Source of the DNA: Streptomonospora nanhaiensis
GTDB lineage: Bacteria > Actinomycetota > Actinomycetes > Streptosporangiales > Streptosporangiaceae
Assembly (NCBI RefSeq): GCF_026642255.1
Contig: NZ_CP113264.1
Span: forward strand, 2,914,001-2,978,000
Length of the DNA stretch: 64,000 nucleotides
Direction: 5' to 3'
Shown: positions 15,191-23,611 of the stretch, piece by piece
Layout: the number at the start of each line of letters is the position of its first letter
How positions within the stretch are numbered: position 1 is the first letter of the stretch
Program-made: the position numbers and the translations under genes
The notes under the pieces: generated by a model
The model's input: the letters and a program-made list of their open reading frames with translations, nothing else
What the model was told of the DNA's origin: nothing
Databases searched by the model: none

Positions 15191-15250
15191 GATGATCTTG
15201 TACTTATAGCGAGGTTGGGCGCCGAGACCGGCTATAAGTACAAGATCGTC
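15191..15250. terminator. AT-rich 20-bp inverted repeat between VOC gene and TetR region
   Basis: GATGATCTTGTACTTATAGC and its complement form a 20-bp stem with one G-U pair around a 20-base GC loop. Its AT content stands out sharply from the flanking DNA. It starts 18 bases after the VOC stop and could be a bidirectional terminator, or a copy of a dispersed repeat. Confidence 0.6.
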
Positions 15251-15453
15251 CGGGGCAGAACCCCTCGCGTCACACCGGCAGTGGTTCCGGTCAGCCCGTC
15301 GGCGCCCGAGGTGTGACCCGGTCCAGAGCGAAGTCCGGGCCCGACCGCAGACCGAGCAGGGTGAAGCCGCGGTTGCGGGCAGCCGGCTGTCATCCCGGCG
15401 TCGAGCACCTGGTGGAGGCCGTCGAGCCGGACACGGGCGGTCCAAGGGGCGGG

Positions 15454-16092
15454 TCAGCTGTCGAAGCGGGCTGCGAGACCGTCCAGGACGATACCCAAGT
15501 GTCGCTCGAACCGCTGGTCGCCGTGGTCGCGCAGGTGACCGGCCTCTTTGACCAGCGGGACGTCCGGCCCCAGCCACGCGTCGCGCTGGTCGATCGAATA
15601 GCGCGACGGGTCGGTCCCGGCCGACTGCTGCTGTTCCTGTTCCTCGATGACGAAACCGACGACGAAGGCGACGGCCAGGTCGATGGCGTCGTCGGCATCG
15701 GCAAGGCCGACTCCTTGCGCGGTCCAGCGCGCGAGCCACGGTTCCTTCATCCGGACCACGTCGGGGTCGGCGATGCGCGTACCGCTGAAGATACGGGCCC
15801 CGTCCCGGTGGAGCAGGAACTCCGAGCGCAGGATCCGCGCGTAGGCGGCGAGGTCCTCTCGCCAGCCGTCGGCCGGCGGAAGGGCCGACACCGCGGTGGT
15901 GACGCGCCGCATGACGGCGGTGCTCATCTCGTCGAGGAGTTCCTGCTTGTTGCGCATGTGCCAGTACAGGGCAGGCGGGCGCACCTCGAGCCGGGCGGCG
16001 AGCGCGCGGACGGTGAGGCCGTCCAAGCCTTTGTCGTCGAGCAGGCTCAGTGCCGCTGTCACGATCTGTTCCCGAGTGATCCCCTTGGCCAT
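15454..16092 (-). CDS. TetR-family repressor (TetR_C type)
   Basis: 212 residues: helix-turn-helix at about 22-52 (LTVRALAARLEVRPPALYWH, then MRNKQELL), which is close to the tetracycline-repressor class (ALYWHxxNKxELL). The C-terminal domain is also of the TetR_C type (DPDVVRMKEPWLARW, DAIDLAVAFVVGFVIEEQ). It is divergent from the oxidoreductase-monooxygenase-pump operon, with two matching operators between (16101-16151). It should act as a ligand-released repressor of that operon and of itself. Confidence 0.92.
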   Translation of the reverse strand: MAKGITREQIVTAALSLLDDKGLDGLTVRALAARLEVRPPALYWHMRNKQELLDEMSTAVMRRVTTAVSALPPADGWREDLAAYARILRSEFLLHRDGARIFSGTRIADPDVVRMKEPWLARWTAQGVGLADADDAIDLAVAFVVGFVIEEQEQQQSAGTDPSRYSIDQRDAWLGPDVPLVKEAGHLRDHGDQRFERHLGIVLDGLAARFDS

Positions 16093-16100
16093 GTTGACAG

Positions 16101-16151
16101 CTTAACAAAGTTCAGGCAGTCTGATCGCACCAAGAACTTAACTTAGTTAAG
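16101..16151. promoter_or_regulatory. Paired TetR operators, CTTAAC-N3-GTTAAG
   Basis: A perfect-arm site CTTAAC-TTA-GTTAAG lies at 16137-16151 and a one-mismatch site CTTAAC-AAA-GTTCAG at 16101-16115, centres 36 bases apart. They fill the 68-base gap between the repressor and the reductase gene, so one repressor can shut both directions. Confidence 0.75.
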
Positions 16152-16160
16152 GAAATTCTG

Positions 16161-17120
16161 ATGCGCGCTGCAATCGTCAACGGCCCCGGGGCAACGCCCG
16201 TCTGCGCCGAGTTCCCCGACCCTGAGCCGAAGCCGGGACAGGAGCCGCTCCACCTGGTCGGAGCGGGTCTGCACCATGTCGTGCGCGGGCTGGCGTCCGG
16301 TCGGCACTACGGCAGCGACCACGCCTACCCGCTGGTGCCCGGTGTGGACGCGGTGGCCCGTACCGCCGGCGGGAGCCTGGTCTACACGGGCTTCGCCCGT
16401 GCGCCGTGGGGCACGATGGCCGAGCGGCTGGTCACGCCGTTCGAGCTGGAGCTGCCGGCCGGGGCCGACCCCCTCGCCGTGGCTGCCGGGATGAACCCGG
16501 GCCTGTCCGGCTGGATGGTTCTGACCGCCAGGCGCAAGGAGGTGGGCCGACTCGGCACCGTGCTGGTGCTGGGGGCGACCGGCATGTCGGGCGCCCTGGC
16601 GGTGCGGGCTGCGCTGGCCCTCGGCGCAGACCGGGTGGTGGCCGCAGGTCGGGACCCGGAGGCGCTGGAGCGACTGCGGGAGCTGGGCGCTCTGCCGGTC
16701 TCGCTCGACCACGACGGCCCCGACGCCCTGGCCGCCGCTCTGGCCACGGCCGTCGACCAGGCCCCGCCCACGCTCGTGCTCGACTTCCTCTGGGGCGCGG
16801 TCGCCGAAGCAGCCTTCGCCGCCCTGGCCCGGGTCGGCATGAGCGAGGACGCCCCCGAGGTGGCGTACGTGCAGATCGGCTCGCTCGCCGGGGCGCGGGC
16901 CGCCGTGCCCGCCGCGCTGCTGCGCAGCCGCCGTATCCGGGTCACGGGCAGCGGCATCGGTTCGGTCTCCAAGGCCGAGATGCTCGCAGAGGCCCCCGCG
17001 GTCATGGCGCACTTCGCCGACGCAACCTTCCAGGCCCCCTACACCGCCTACCCGCTCGACCGGGTCGGCGAAGCCTGGGCACACCAGGGGCGGACCCGCG
17101 CCGTCGTCGTCCCGGACTGA
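16161..17120 (+). CDS. Quinone reductase-like MDR-family oxidoreductase
   Basis: 319 residues of the zinc-free medium-chain dehydrogenase type: LVPGVDAVART in the catalytic half, nucleotide motif LVLGATGMSGALAVRAALAL (about 138-157) and VAAGRDPEALERL after it. No cysteine-rich zinc site is seen. Such enzymes reduce quinones or enones with NADPH. First gene of a three-gene operon with an FAD monooxygenase and an MFS pump under the TetR at 15454. Confidence 0.88.
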   Translation: MRAAIVNGPGATPVCAEFPDPEPKPGQEPLHLVGAGLHHVVRGLASGRHYGSDHAYPLVPGVDAVARTAGGSLVYTGFARAPWGTMAERLVTPFELELPAGADPLAVAAGMNPGLSGWMVLTARRKEVGRLGTVLVLGATGMSGALAVRAALALGADRVVAAGRDPEALERLRELGALPVSLDHDGPDALAAALATAVDQAPPTLVLDFLWGAVAEAAFAALARVGMSEDAPEVAYVQIGSLAGARAAVPAALLRSRRIRVTGSGIGSVSKAEMLAEAPAVMAHFADATFQAPYTAYPLDRVGEAWAHQGRTRAVVVPD

Positions 17121-17187
17121 TCGACCCCGGAGCCGCGCATCCGATGGCTCCGGGCAATCCCGAATCGGCAAGGCGAAGGAGAGCACC

Positions 17188-18387
17188 ATGCAGAAGCGAG
17201 CACTGGTCGTGGGACTCGGGATCGCGGGCATGTCCGCGGCGATCGGGTTGCGTGCGGCCGGATGGGCCCCGGTGATCGTCGAACGGGCGCCCGAACGACG
17301 GCGGGGCGGGTACTTCATCGGACTGCTGCCCGACGGCAGGCAGGCAGCAGTCGACCTGGGCATCAGCGAGGACCTGCACGTCCGCAACCCTCCCGACGCA
17401 GGCAAGGCGTGGGAGCTGGACCGTCACGGGAGGTCGGCGCCGGGGCTGGGATTCCTGCACCAGCCGGGCCGGCCCGCCGCGGTGGTCCGCGGCGACATCG
17501 AGGCCGCGCTCTGGCAGAGCATCGCCGGGACCGGCGGTGAGCCTGTCGAGGTGCGATTCGCCACGGCGCCCGCCGAGATCGACGACGGCGCCGACGACGT
17601 CGAGGTGGTGCTCGAGGACATCGGAACCGGCCACGAGTACCGTGAGCGCTTCGACCTGGTGGTGGGCGCCGACGGGATGCGCTCCAGCGTGCGTCGCATG
17701 GTCTTCGGACCGCACGAGGAGTACATGACGAACTGGAACGCGATGATCTGCGCCTTCCAGCTCGACGAGCAGGTGCCGTCCTATGGTGCGCAGGACAGCG
17801 TCATCAGTGCCCGCGCAGGGCGTGCGGCCTGGGTGTTCGGGTTGGCCGACCGGGCCCCCACCGCGCTGCTGACCTACCGCACCGCTGACATCGCCGAGCA
17901 GTTCACCGGGGACCGGGTCGAGCGACTGCGATCGGTCTTCTCCGGAATGGACGACCCGGCCGTGCGGCACGTCCTGGACGGGCTCGAACGGGCTCCGGAG
18001 TTCCTTTTCGACTCGGTGCACCAGGTGAAGATGTCCCGATGGAGCAAGGGCCGGACCGTGTTGGTCGGCGACGCGGCCTGGTGCCTGAACCTGTACTCGG
18101 GCATGGGCGCGACCAGCGCACTGCGCGGCGGCGACGCGCTCGGCAGGGCCCTGCGGGAGAACCCGGCCGACCTGCGTGCCGCACTGACCGCCTGGGAGTC
18201 GGGGTTGCGTCCCTCGATCCGGAGCCACCAGCGCACCGCACGGATCAAGCAGCAGATGTTCGTCCCCTCCGGCCGGGTCGCCGAGGTGCTCCGCTCGTTC
18301 ATCCTGCGGCTCGGCGGCGCATGGCGTCGACGAAAGCTCGAGAAGGACCGTGCCGCTGCCCCGGTCGGCAGCGGTGCATCGGTGTAG
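17188..18387 (+). CDS. FAD-dependent monooxygenase (PHBH/TetX class)
   Basis: 399 residues. FAD-binding GLGIAGMSAAIGLRAAG (9-25), the DG-type motif LVVGADGMRSSVRR (about 155-168) and the FAD-phosphate motif VLVGDAAWCLNLYSGMG (about 291-307) are all in place, as in aromatic hydroxylases and TetX-like drug-inactivating enzymes. The usual GDAAHxxxPxxGxG His/Pro positions are replaced (GDAAWCLNLYSGMG), a common divergence in TetX-type groups. The context of a tetracycline-type repressor and a pump suggests modification of an aromatic antibiotic. The substrate is inferred, not shown. Confidence 0.9.
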   Translation: MQKRALVVGLGIAGMSAAIGLRAAGWAPVIVERAPERRRGGYFIGLLPDGRQAAVDLGISEDLHVRNPPDAGKAWELDRHGRSAPGLGFLHQPGRPAAVVRGDIEAALWQSIAGTGGEPVEVRFATAPAEIDDGADDVEVVLEDIGTGHEYRERFDLVVGADGMRSSVRRMVFGPHEEYMTNWNAMICAFQLDEQVPSYGAQDSVISARAGRAAWVFGLADRAPTALLTYRTADIAEQFTGDRVERLRSVFSGMDDPAVRHVLDGLERAPEFLFDSVHQVKMSRWSKGRTVLVGDAAWCLNLYSGMGATSALRGGDALGRALRENPADLRAALTAWESGLRPSIRSHQRTARIKQQMFVPSGRVAEVLRSFILRLGGAWRRRKLEKDRAAAPVGSGASV

Positions 18388-18655
18388 ACCGCGGTCCACG
18401 ACGGCGACGGCACAGCGGACCGAACCGGCCTGCTCCCGTGCGGGCCGGGCGATCAGATCTGGCGTCAAGGCCTGGTCACCGGATCGAGCAGGGGGTGACC
18501 ATGACCGGCGTCTTCGTGCACGGGGCCCGGGGCGCACCCGGTGGGCCCCGGGCCGGCCCTCGTGCGGCACGGGCGCTGCCGCGCTGCCTCCGGCAGTGCG
18601 GCAGCGCTCCACCGCGTGGTCCGAGCCGACGCCCCTTCCCCATCGAAGGAGTTCT

Positions 18656-20134
18656 GTGGAGAACAGCATGAGTACCCCCGCACCATCACACAGCGCGCCG
18701 CATACGCACTGGAGCCCGCGGTTGGGCGTGCAGATCGTGGCCCTGCTTCTGGCGAACATCGTGGCGGACACGGTCATCGTGGCCCCGCTGCTCGTCCTGC
18801 CCCAGATGCTCGACCACTTCGACACCACCCAGGCGGCCTGGATCAGCTCGAGCGCCATGTTGGCCGGAGCGATGTGGGCGCCGTTGTTCGGCAAGAGCGC
18901 CGACATCCACGGCAAACGCAAGATGCTCACGGTCGTACTGCTCATCGCCTGCGGGGGTGCGCTGGTCTGCGTGGCCGCTCCCACTCTCTGGGTCTTCATC
19001 CTGGGCCGGATGATGCAGGGCGCCGCCGTAGCGGCGGTCTTCCTCACCGCCGCCATCGTCCGCGACCTGTGCGCACCGAAGGTCGCGATGCCCGCCGTGG
19101 GGGCGGTCACCACGGGGGCCGGATTTCTGGGAATCGGGTTGAGCGTCCTGATCGAGGCCATGGCAGGGCAGTTCGGCTTCAAGGCGGTCTTCGCGGCCTC
19201 GGCCCTACTCGCGATCCTCGCAGTCGTCTGCATCCGCGCCGTGGTTCCGGATCACGGGGTCAGGACACCGGGACGCGTCGACGTGGTCGGGGCCCTGCTG
19301 CTCGGGGGCGGCCTGACCGCTGTGCTCGGGTACATCAGCCTCGGCTCCGGCCTCGGGTGGTTCAGCGCAGGGGCGCTCGCCCTGTTCGGCGTCGGAGCGG
19401 CGCTGTTGACCAGGTGGTTCCTGGTGAGCAGCCGGATACCCGAGCCCGTGATCGACATCAGGAACTTGGGGCGGCCGTTGCTGCTCACCCTCCTGGTCGT
19501 CGTGCTCGGCAGCGGTGCGGTGCAGAGCATGGACCAGCTCCTGAGTCTCATCGCGCAGGTCTCACCCGACCAGCAGCTCGGCTACGGCCTCGACGCGACA
19601 GGGTCGCTGAGTCTGCTGTTCGGTGTCCCGGCCGTCGGGATCATCATCGGTGGTCTGATCTCGGGCTGGGTGGCCGCACGCTTCGACCCGTCCGTCGCCC
19701 TGACCGGAGGCGTTCTGCTAGGAGTCGCGGGTGCCATCGGGATGTTCGCGGGTGCGGCCTCGTTCCCCGCCGCGATCTGCTTCGGCGTGCTGCTCAACGT
19801 CAGCATGGGGGCGCTGACGGCCTCCGGGTTCAACATGGCCGGCGAGCTCACGCCACCGGAGCGTCAGGGCGTGATCGCCAGCATGGTCACCGTCACCAGC
19901 GCGATCGGCTCGGTCTGCATGAGTTTCGTCGGAGCCGCCGTGCTGTCCTCGACCACCGTCGTCGTCGACGGGACCACGGTGAACTCCGCCACCGGGGTGT
20001 TCGGCTACATCGCCATCTCCGCAGGGGTCTTCCTGGCCGCCACGGTGCCCGCCTGCCTGTTGCTGGCACAACGGCGCCGTGCGGCGCGCGCCTCCGGCTC
20101 GCCCGTCCCCCGGGGCACTCCCGGTGACGGATGA
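18656..20134 (+). CDS. MFS efflux transporter, 14-TM type
   Basis: 492 residues, 13-14 hydrophobic segments, motif-A-like GKSADIHGKRK (about 80-90) and a LGRMMQGAAVAAVF motif-C-like stretch. GTG at 18656 is preferred because AAGGAG ends four bases before it; the ATG at 18668 is too far. It lies 268 bases after the monooxygenase and is probably part of the same response, exporting the compound that the two enzymes modify. Homology is to the DHA2 drug:proton antiporters. Confidence 0.88.
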   Translation: MENSMSTPAPSHSAPHTHWSPRLGVQIVALLLANIVADTVIVAPLLVLPQMLDHFDTTQAAWISSSAMLAGAMWAPLFGKSADIHGKRKMLTVVLLIACGGALVCVAAPTLWVFILGRMMQGAAVAAVFLTAAIVRDLCAPKVAMPAVGAVTTGAGFLGIGLSVLIEAMAGQFGFKAVFAASALLAILAVVCIRAVVPDHGVRTPGRVDVVGALLLGGGLTAVLGYISLGSGLGWFSAGALALFGVGAALLTRWFLVSSRIPEPVIDIRNLGRPLLLTLLVVVLGSGAVQSMDQLLSLIAQVSPDQQLGYGLDATGSLSLLFGVPAVGIIIGGLISGWVAARFDPSVALTGGVLLGVAGAIGMFAGAASFPAAICFGVLLNVSMGALTASGFNMAGELTPPERQGVIASMVTVTSAIGSVCMSFVGAAVLSSTTVVVDGTTVNSATGVFGYIAISAGVFLAATVPACLLLAQRRRAARASGSPVPRGTPGDG

Positions 20135-20852
20135 CGGCGGGACGCCCCCCGCCGGGCGAGGGTGTCGGGCGCCGGGGCGTGCCGCTATGTTCACGGGGTT
20201 CGCCGGGATGTGGTCGAAGCCAGGTTCCCTCGACCACGCCGGGGGCCCTGAGAGGTGAGGTCTTCAGCGACCTCGGGAGTTCCATGGGACCGAAGGGGAG
20301 CGTCACCGCGCCTGAGAGGCTCGACCCCGTGGAACCCTGTCGTGGCTCGGTGCGTGAAGAGCTGCGAGAACCGGCGCGGCAGCGGCCCGGATGCCGTCGC
20401 CCCGTTTCACGAGGGGCGGAAACAGCGGTGGCTTTGTCCTCCACCGGAGGCGGAAACCCGCTGGCCTGTGCGCATGCGGTTTCTCTCCGGGCCTGCGAAG
20501 ATCATTTATGTGAGGTCCAATACTCCTTTGCGGGAGGAGGGGGTTTCTCGAAAAACTGCCTACACCCTGGCCTGTGGTTTCTCGAAGTCAGCGCTTCTCT
20601 TCGGGTGGCTGCGCCGTGGTCGGGGTTTCCTGTCCTCTTGACGCGTTTCGCAGGGGGTAGTAATTTTACGAGAAGCTTCGCCCGGTTCGGCGGAAAAGAA
20701 AAGCCCTCTCCGTGTCGCTCTTCCGGTGGTGCATTTTGCTTTCATTCCGGCCGGTGTCGATGTTCGGCCGATGTTCGGAGGTGCGGTGCTCGGGCGGTTG
20801 CATGCGCGAACGGGGCCGCGTCCAACTGAGGGTTCCTGGTTCAGGGGGAGGC
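20135..20852. other. Non-coding region, 718 bases
   Basis: Open frames here lack family matches and show no codon bias, so I call none. From about 20480 the GC content falls. It holds one promoter (20638-20666). The 20155-20480 half shows nothing I recognise. Confidence 0.5.
20638..20666 (+). promoter_or_regulatory. Vegetative-type promoter for the membrane protein gene
   Basis: TTGACG (20638-20643), 17 bases, TAATTT (20661-20666). It gives a leader of about 180 bases to the gene at 20853. Confidence 0.6.
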
Positions 20853-21332
20853 ATGACCGTCGTCGGCATAGGAGGCAGGGTCCTGGGCGGGGGCGGCCTT
20901 CACGCCTGCCTGCTTCTCCTGTTTCCTTGGAGCATATCCTCCGACGTGCACCCCCCGACGGCGTTCGCCGTTTTATCGGCGGCCTATGGGGCGCTGCTCC
21001 TGATAACGACTCTCCCGAGTCTTGTCGCGTTCGCTGTCGAGGTCAGGAGGAGAGCGCCCAGGGGCGGCTCGCGGGAATTCGGGGCGACCAAGGCGACCTC
21101 TGCCTCCGTGGCCGGTTTCTTCTACTTCGCCCTGCCGTTCTCCCTCGTTTTCACCGAGGGATTCACCGCCCTGAACACGGCGGTGTCCGTGATGGGATTC
21201 GCCATCGGCTTCCTCCTGCACAGGATGTTCCTGCGGCTCAGCTTCGAGGGATCGTCGCGTACAGCCTTCTTCCCCCTTCTCGCAATGGCGGCCCCTTTCC
21301 CGCTTCTCCTGATGAGGGCATGGCCGTTCTAG
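20853..21332 (+). CDS. Hypothetical four-TM membrane protein
   Basis: 159 residues with about four or five membrane helices (around 15-35, 40-62, 85-105, 110-125, 140-158) and a basic inner loop (VRRRAPRGGSREFG). No family recognised. GGGGGAGG lies three to five bases before the ATG, choosing this over upstream in-frame codons. A single gene with its own promoter, closed by a hairpin shared with the convergent small secreted protein. Confidence 0.68.
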   Translation: MTVVGIGGRVLGGGGLHACLLLLFPWSISSDVHPPTAFAVLSAAYGALLLITTLPSLVAFAVEVRRRAPRGGSREFGATKATSASVAGFFYFALPFSLVFTEGFTALNTAVSVMGFAIGFLLHRMFLRLSFEGSSRTAFFPLLAMAAPFPLLLMRAWPF

Positions 21333-21437
21333 TGCTCCCCCGGAACCCTGCTCCCAGCGGCTCGGGGAGCCGATAGGGCCGCGCCTCCCCCGACCGGGGA
21401 CGTGCCCGGACCGGTACGGGTTCCGGCGCACAGGGGT

Positions 21438-21467
21438 GGGGCCCCGCGCGGGGGTGCGCGGGGCCCC
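21438..21467. terminator. Bidirectional terminator
   Basis: A 12-bp stem GGGGCCCCGCGC and complement, six-base loop, between two convergent genes. Confidence 0.7.
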
Positions 21468-21488
21468 GAGGGGGGCGCGGGGGTCCGG

Positions 21489-21701
21489 TCAGTGGACGAA
21501 GAAGCCGTCGAAGCGGCCTCCCTCGCAGATCAGGCCGCTGGGGGAGTCCTCGCTCTCCTTGACGACGCCTCCGCCCTTCCTGCACATCTCCTCCGTGATG
21601 TACTCGGCCCCGGGGGGCGGTGGCGGTGCGGCCGCCGCGGGGGCGGCCGACGCCGTGAGGGCGGCGGCGGTCAGGGCGAGGGCGGCGAAGAGGATGCGCA
21701 T
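21489..21701 (-). CDS. Small secreted protein, unknown function
   Basis: 70 residues: signal peptide (MRILFAALALTAAALTASA, cleavage after AAPAAAA, about 25), a Pro stretch, then about 40 residues with two cysteines (EEMC, LIC) that could form one disulfide. No family recognised. ATG at 21701 is supported by AGAGGA just upstream; upstream in-frame codons lack a site. It resembles the many short secreted peptides of actinobacteria. Confidence 0.7.
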   Translation of the reverse strand: MRILFAALALTAAALTASAAPAAAAPPPPPGAEYITEEMCRKGGGVVKESEDSPSGLICEGGRFDGFFVH

Positions 21702-22011
21702 CGGTTTCCTCTGAGCGTGTCGAGCGGGGTGCCTACGCCACAGGGATCCCCCGCTCTCGGGCCTGAAAACCCTGTGAGCTGCTGAGACGCGAAGACGGGC
21801 GCGGCATATCGCCACCAAGGGCCACGAGTCGCCCCCGACCTGGTGGCCAGGTCGGCGGCGGGCGCCGAGCGCCCGACGGGGCGGAGGGCCCCGAACCGGT
21901 CCCGGTGCGGGGTCTCGTCACAGGTTTCCGAGGGGACGTGTCGTGACGACCCTCACGGCACCGGCCAGGGACGATGTTGTACGTTGGGGTCGAGACCCGC
22001 TCCTCGGGTCA

Positions 22012-22060
22012 GCGGACGAGGGAGCCGTACCCGCGCCACGACAAGACGGCCTCGAAAGGG
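22012..22060 (+). promoter_or_regulatory. Guanidine-III (ykkC-III) riboswitch
   Basis: The element reads GCGGACGAGG, then GCCGTACCCGC, then CGACAAGACGGC, matching the conserved ykkC-III core, whose best-studied example is from Thermobifida fusca. GCCGT (22024-22028) pairs with ACGGC (22046-22050). The pseudoknot GCGG (22012-22015) with CCGC (22031-22034) is preserved by a paired change from the CCGG/CCGG of the T. fusca RNA. It ends just before the ribosome site AAAGGGG of the first SMR gene, so guanidine should raise translation. Confidence 0.88.
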
Positions 22061-22068
22061 GCTTGTCC

Positions 22069-22383
22069 ATGGCATGGTTCGTTCTCGTCGTCTCCGGGGT
22101 CCTGGAGGCCGTCTGGGCCACCGCCCTGGGCGCGTCGAAGGGTTTCTCCCGATGGCGCCCCACACTCCTGTTCGCCGTCGCCCTGGTCGCGAGCATGGCG
22201 GGTCTGGCCTGGGCCATGACCTCGCTGCCGACCGGCACCGCCTACGCCGTCTGGGTGGGCATCGGCGCCACGCTCACCGTCCTGTGGGGGTTCCTCACCG
22301 GCAAGGACCGCGCCACCTGGGGCAAGTCCCTGCTCCTGGTGCTGCTCATCGGTTCGATCATCGGTCTCAAGGCGGTGAGCTGA
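22069..22383 (+). CDS. SMR-family exporter subunit, probable guanidinium exporter (first of pair)
   Basis: 104 residues, four membrane helices, active-site Glu13 in LEAVWA, the GASKGFSRWRPT loop that resembles Gdx (SugE) guanidinium exporters, and GTAYAVWVGIGA in TM3. Its leader is a guanidine-III riboswitch, which fits export of guanidinium or its small derivatives by proton exchange. The second SMR gene starts one base after its stop, so the two probably form a hetero-dimer. The start follows AAAGGGG. Which of the subunits is functionally essential cannot be told. Confidence 0.93.
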   Translation: MAWFVLVVSGVLEAVWATALGASKGFSRWRPTLLFAVALVASMAGLAWAMTSLPTGTAYAVWVGIGATLTVLWGFLTGKDRATWGKSLLLVLLIGSIIGLKAVS

Positions 22384-22384
22384 C

Positions 22385-22723
22385 ATGCCGTGGATCATCC
22401 TGCTCATCAGCGCGGTGTTCGAGGCCGTGTGGGCCACCGCACTGGGAATGTCCAACGGGTTCAGCGAACCCGGCCCGACCGTCGTGTTCCTCGTGGCACT
22501 GGCGATCAGCATGGCCGGCCTGGGCTGGGCGGCCAAGCACATCCCCATCGGCACCGCCTACGCGGTCTGGGTCGGCCTCGGCGCCGCGCTGACCGTGTTC
22601 TACGCGATGTTCACCGGCGGCGAGAGCGTCTCGGCGCTCAAGATCGTCTTCCTCGCCGGGATCATCGCCGCGGTCGTCGGCCTGAAGCTGGTGCCGGAGA
22701 AGACCGAACCGGCCCCCGAGTAG
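22385..22723 (+). CDS. SMR-family exporter subunit, probable guanidinium exporter (second of pair)
   Basis: 112 residues, four membrane helices, Glu13 in FEAVWA, GMSNGFSEPGPT in the TM1-TM2 loop and GTAYAVWVGLGA in TM3. Compared with its partner, the loop has lost the basic residues (SRWRP to SEPGP). This fits opposite insertion of the two subunits in the membrane, as in paired SMR proteins. It is co-transcribed with the first SMR gene behind the guanidine-III riboswitch. A very stable hairpin follows. Confidence 0.92.
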   Translation: MPWIILLISAVFEAVWATALGMSNGFSEPGPTVVFLVALAISMAGLGWAAKHIPIGTAYAVWVGLGAALTVFYAMFTGGESVSALKIVFLAGIIAAVVGLKLVPEKTEPAPE

Positions 22724-22747
22724 CCTCCGGGGCCGCGGGACACGTCG

Positions 22748-22786
22748 GAGGCCCCCGGCGCGACACGGTGTCGCGCCGGGGGCCTC
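22748..22786. terminator. Strong bidirectional terminator
   Basis: An 18-bp stem with a three-base loop, uninterrupted, between the SMR pair and the convergent TetR gene. Confidence 0.85.
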
Positions 22787-22857
22787 TTCACGTTCGGGAG
22801 GCTCCTCGCGAGCGCGGCTTCCCGGCCGGGACCCGGCCCGGCGGCCCCCAGGGCGCT

Positions 22858-23457
22858 TCAGGCAGCGAAGGAGGCCAGGAGGTGGCTGACCAGCCGCTGC
22901 GCGCGGCGGTGGGGTTCGGCGGACGCGGCCAGACCGCCGACCGCCTCGAACAGCATCTCCACGTCGTCGGTGGTGATCCCGGCCCGTACGACCCCGGCCC
23001 CCCGGGCCCGGTCCAGCACCGCCGCCAGCTTCTCCCGGCCCTCGCGGGCGTGCCGTTCGGCGTGGGAGGGGAACCGGGCCGCGAACTCCGGTGAGCACAC
23101 ACGGCCCTCCACCTGGAGGATGGAGCAGCGCCGCAGCGCGTACTCCATGCCGCGCCAGGGGTCGGCATGGGCCAGGGCCGCGTCGAACACGTTCTCGTAC
23201 TGCGCGGCCGAGTCCGCGAAGAGCTCCATGACCAGGGCGTCCTTGGTGGGAAAACGCCGGTAGAGCGTGGCCGTGCCCACCCCGGAGCGCCGGGCGACGG
23301 CCGCCATCGGCAGGTCCAGGCCGCGCTCGCGGAAGCACTCGTGGGCGGCCCGCAGGATGCGTCGGCGGTTGTCCTCGGCGTCGCGCCGCATCGGCGGGAG
23401 CGCCGGGCGGTCCGGGTCCGTGGCCGGCGCCGGTGCGCCGATCCGAGAAGTCCCCAT
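22858..23457 (-). CDS. TetR-family repressor
   Basis: 199 residues; helix-turn-helix at about 48-78 (LPMAAVARRSGVGTATLYRR, then FPTKDAL) and a C-terminal domain of the SbtR-like type (VEMLFEAVGGLAASAEPHRR). ATG at 23457 chosen; a longer start at 23490 lacks a ribosome site. It is divergent from the oxidoreductase at 23612 and should repress it. An 8-bp inverted repeat (CCGGGGCC at 23481, GGCCCCGG at 23499) in the gap is a possible operator, though its high GC makes it weak evidence. Confidence 0.9.
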   Translation of the reverse strand: MGTSRIGAPAPATDPDRPALPPMRRDAEDNRRRILRAAHECFRERGLDLPMAAVARRSGVGTATLYRRFPTKDALVMELFADSAAQYENVFDAALAHADPWRGMEYALRRCSILQVEGRVCSPEFAARFPSHAERHAREGREKLAAVLDRARGAGVVRAGITTDDVEMLFEAVGGLAASAEPHRRAQRLVSHLLASFAA

Positions 23458-23611
23458 GTCCCCGTCTCTCACTTGTGTCCCCGGGGCCATCACGGCGCGG
23501 CCCCGGTGCGTTGGTCGGGGAGTCGGCACAGGCCGCGCACCGCCCCCGGCGTTCGTAGCGGGGAACCGCGGTGCGCGGCCGGCCATTCCCGTCAACGAGG
23601 AGAGGTTCACC

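Noticed and set aside
18501..18655. A short start MTGVFVHG that looks like the beginning of an alpha/beta hydrolase, with a ribosome site
   Set aside because: Only eight residues fit; the rest is low-complexity. It could be a remnant but is too short to support.
20255..20641. 128-codon plus-strand frame before the four-TM protein gene
   Set aside because: No start site, no family and mixed codon use; treated as non-coding.
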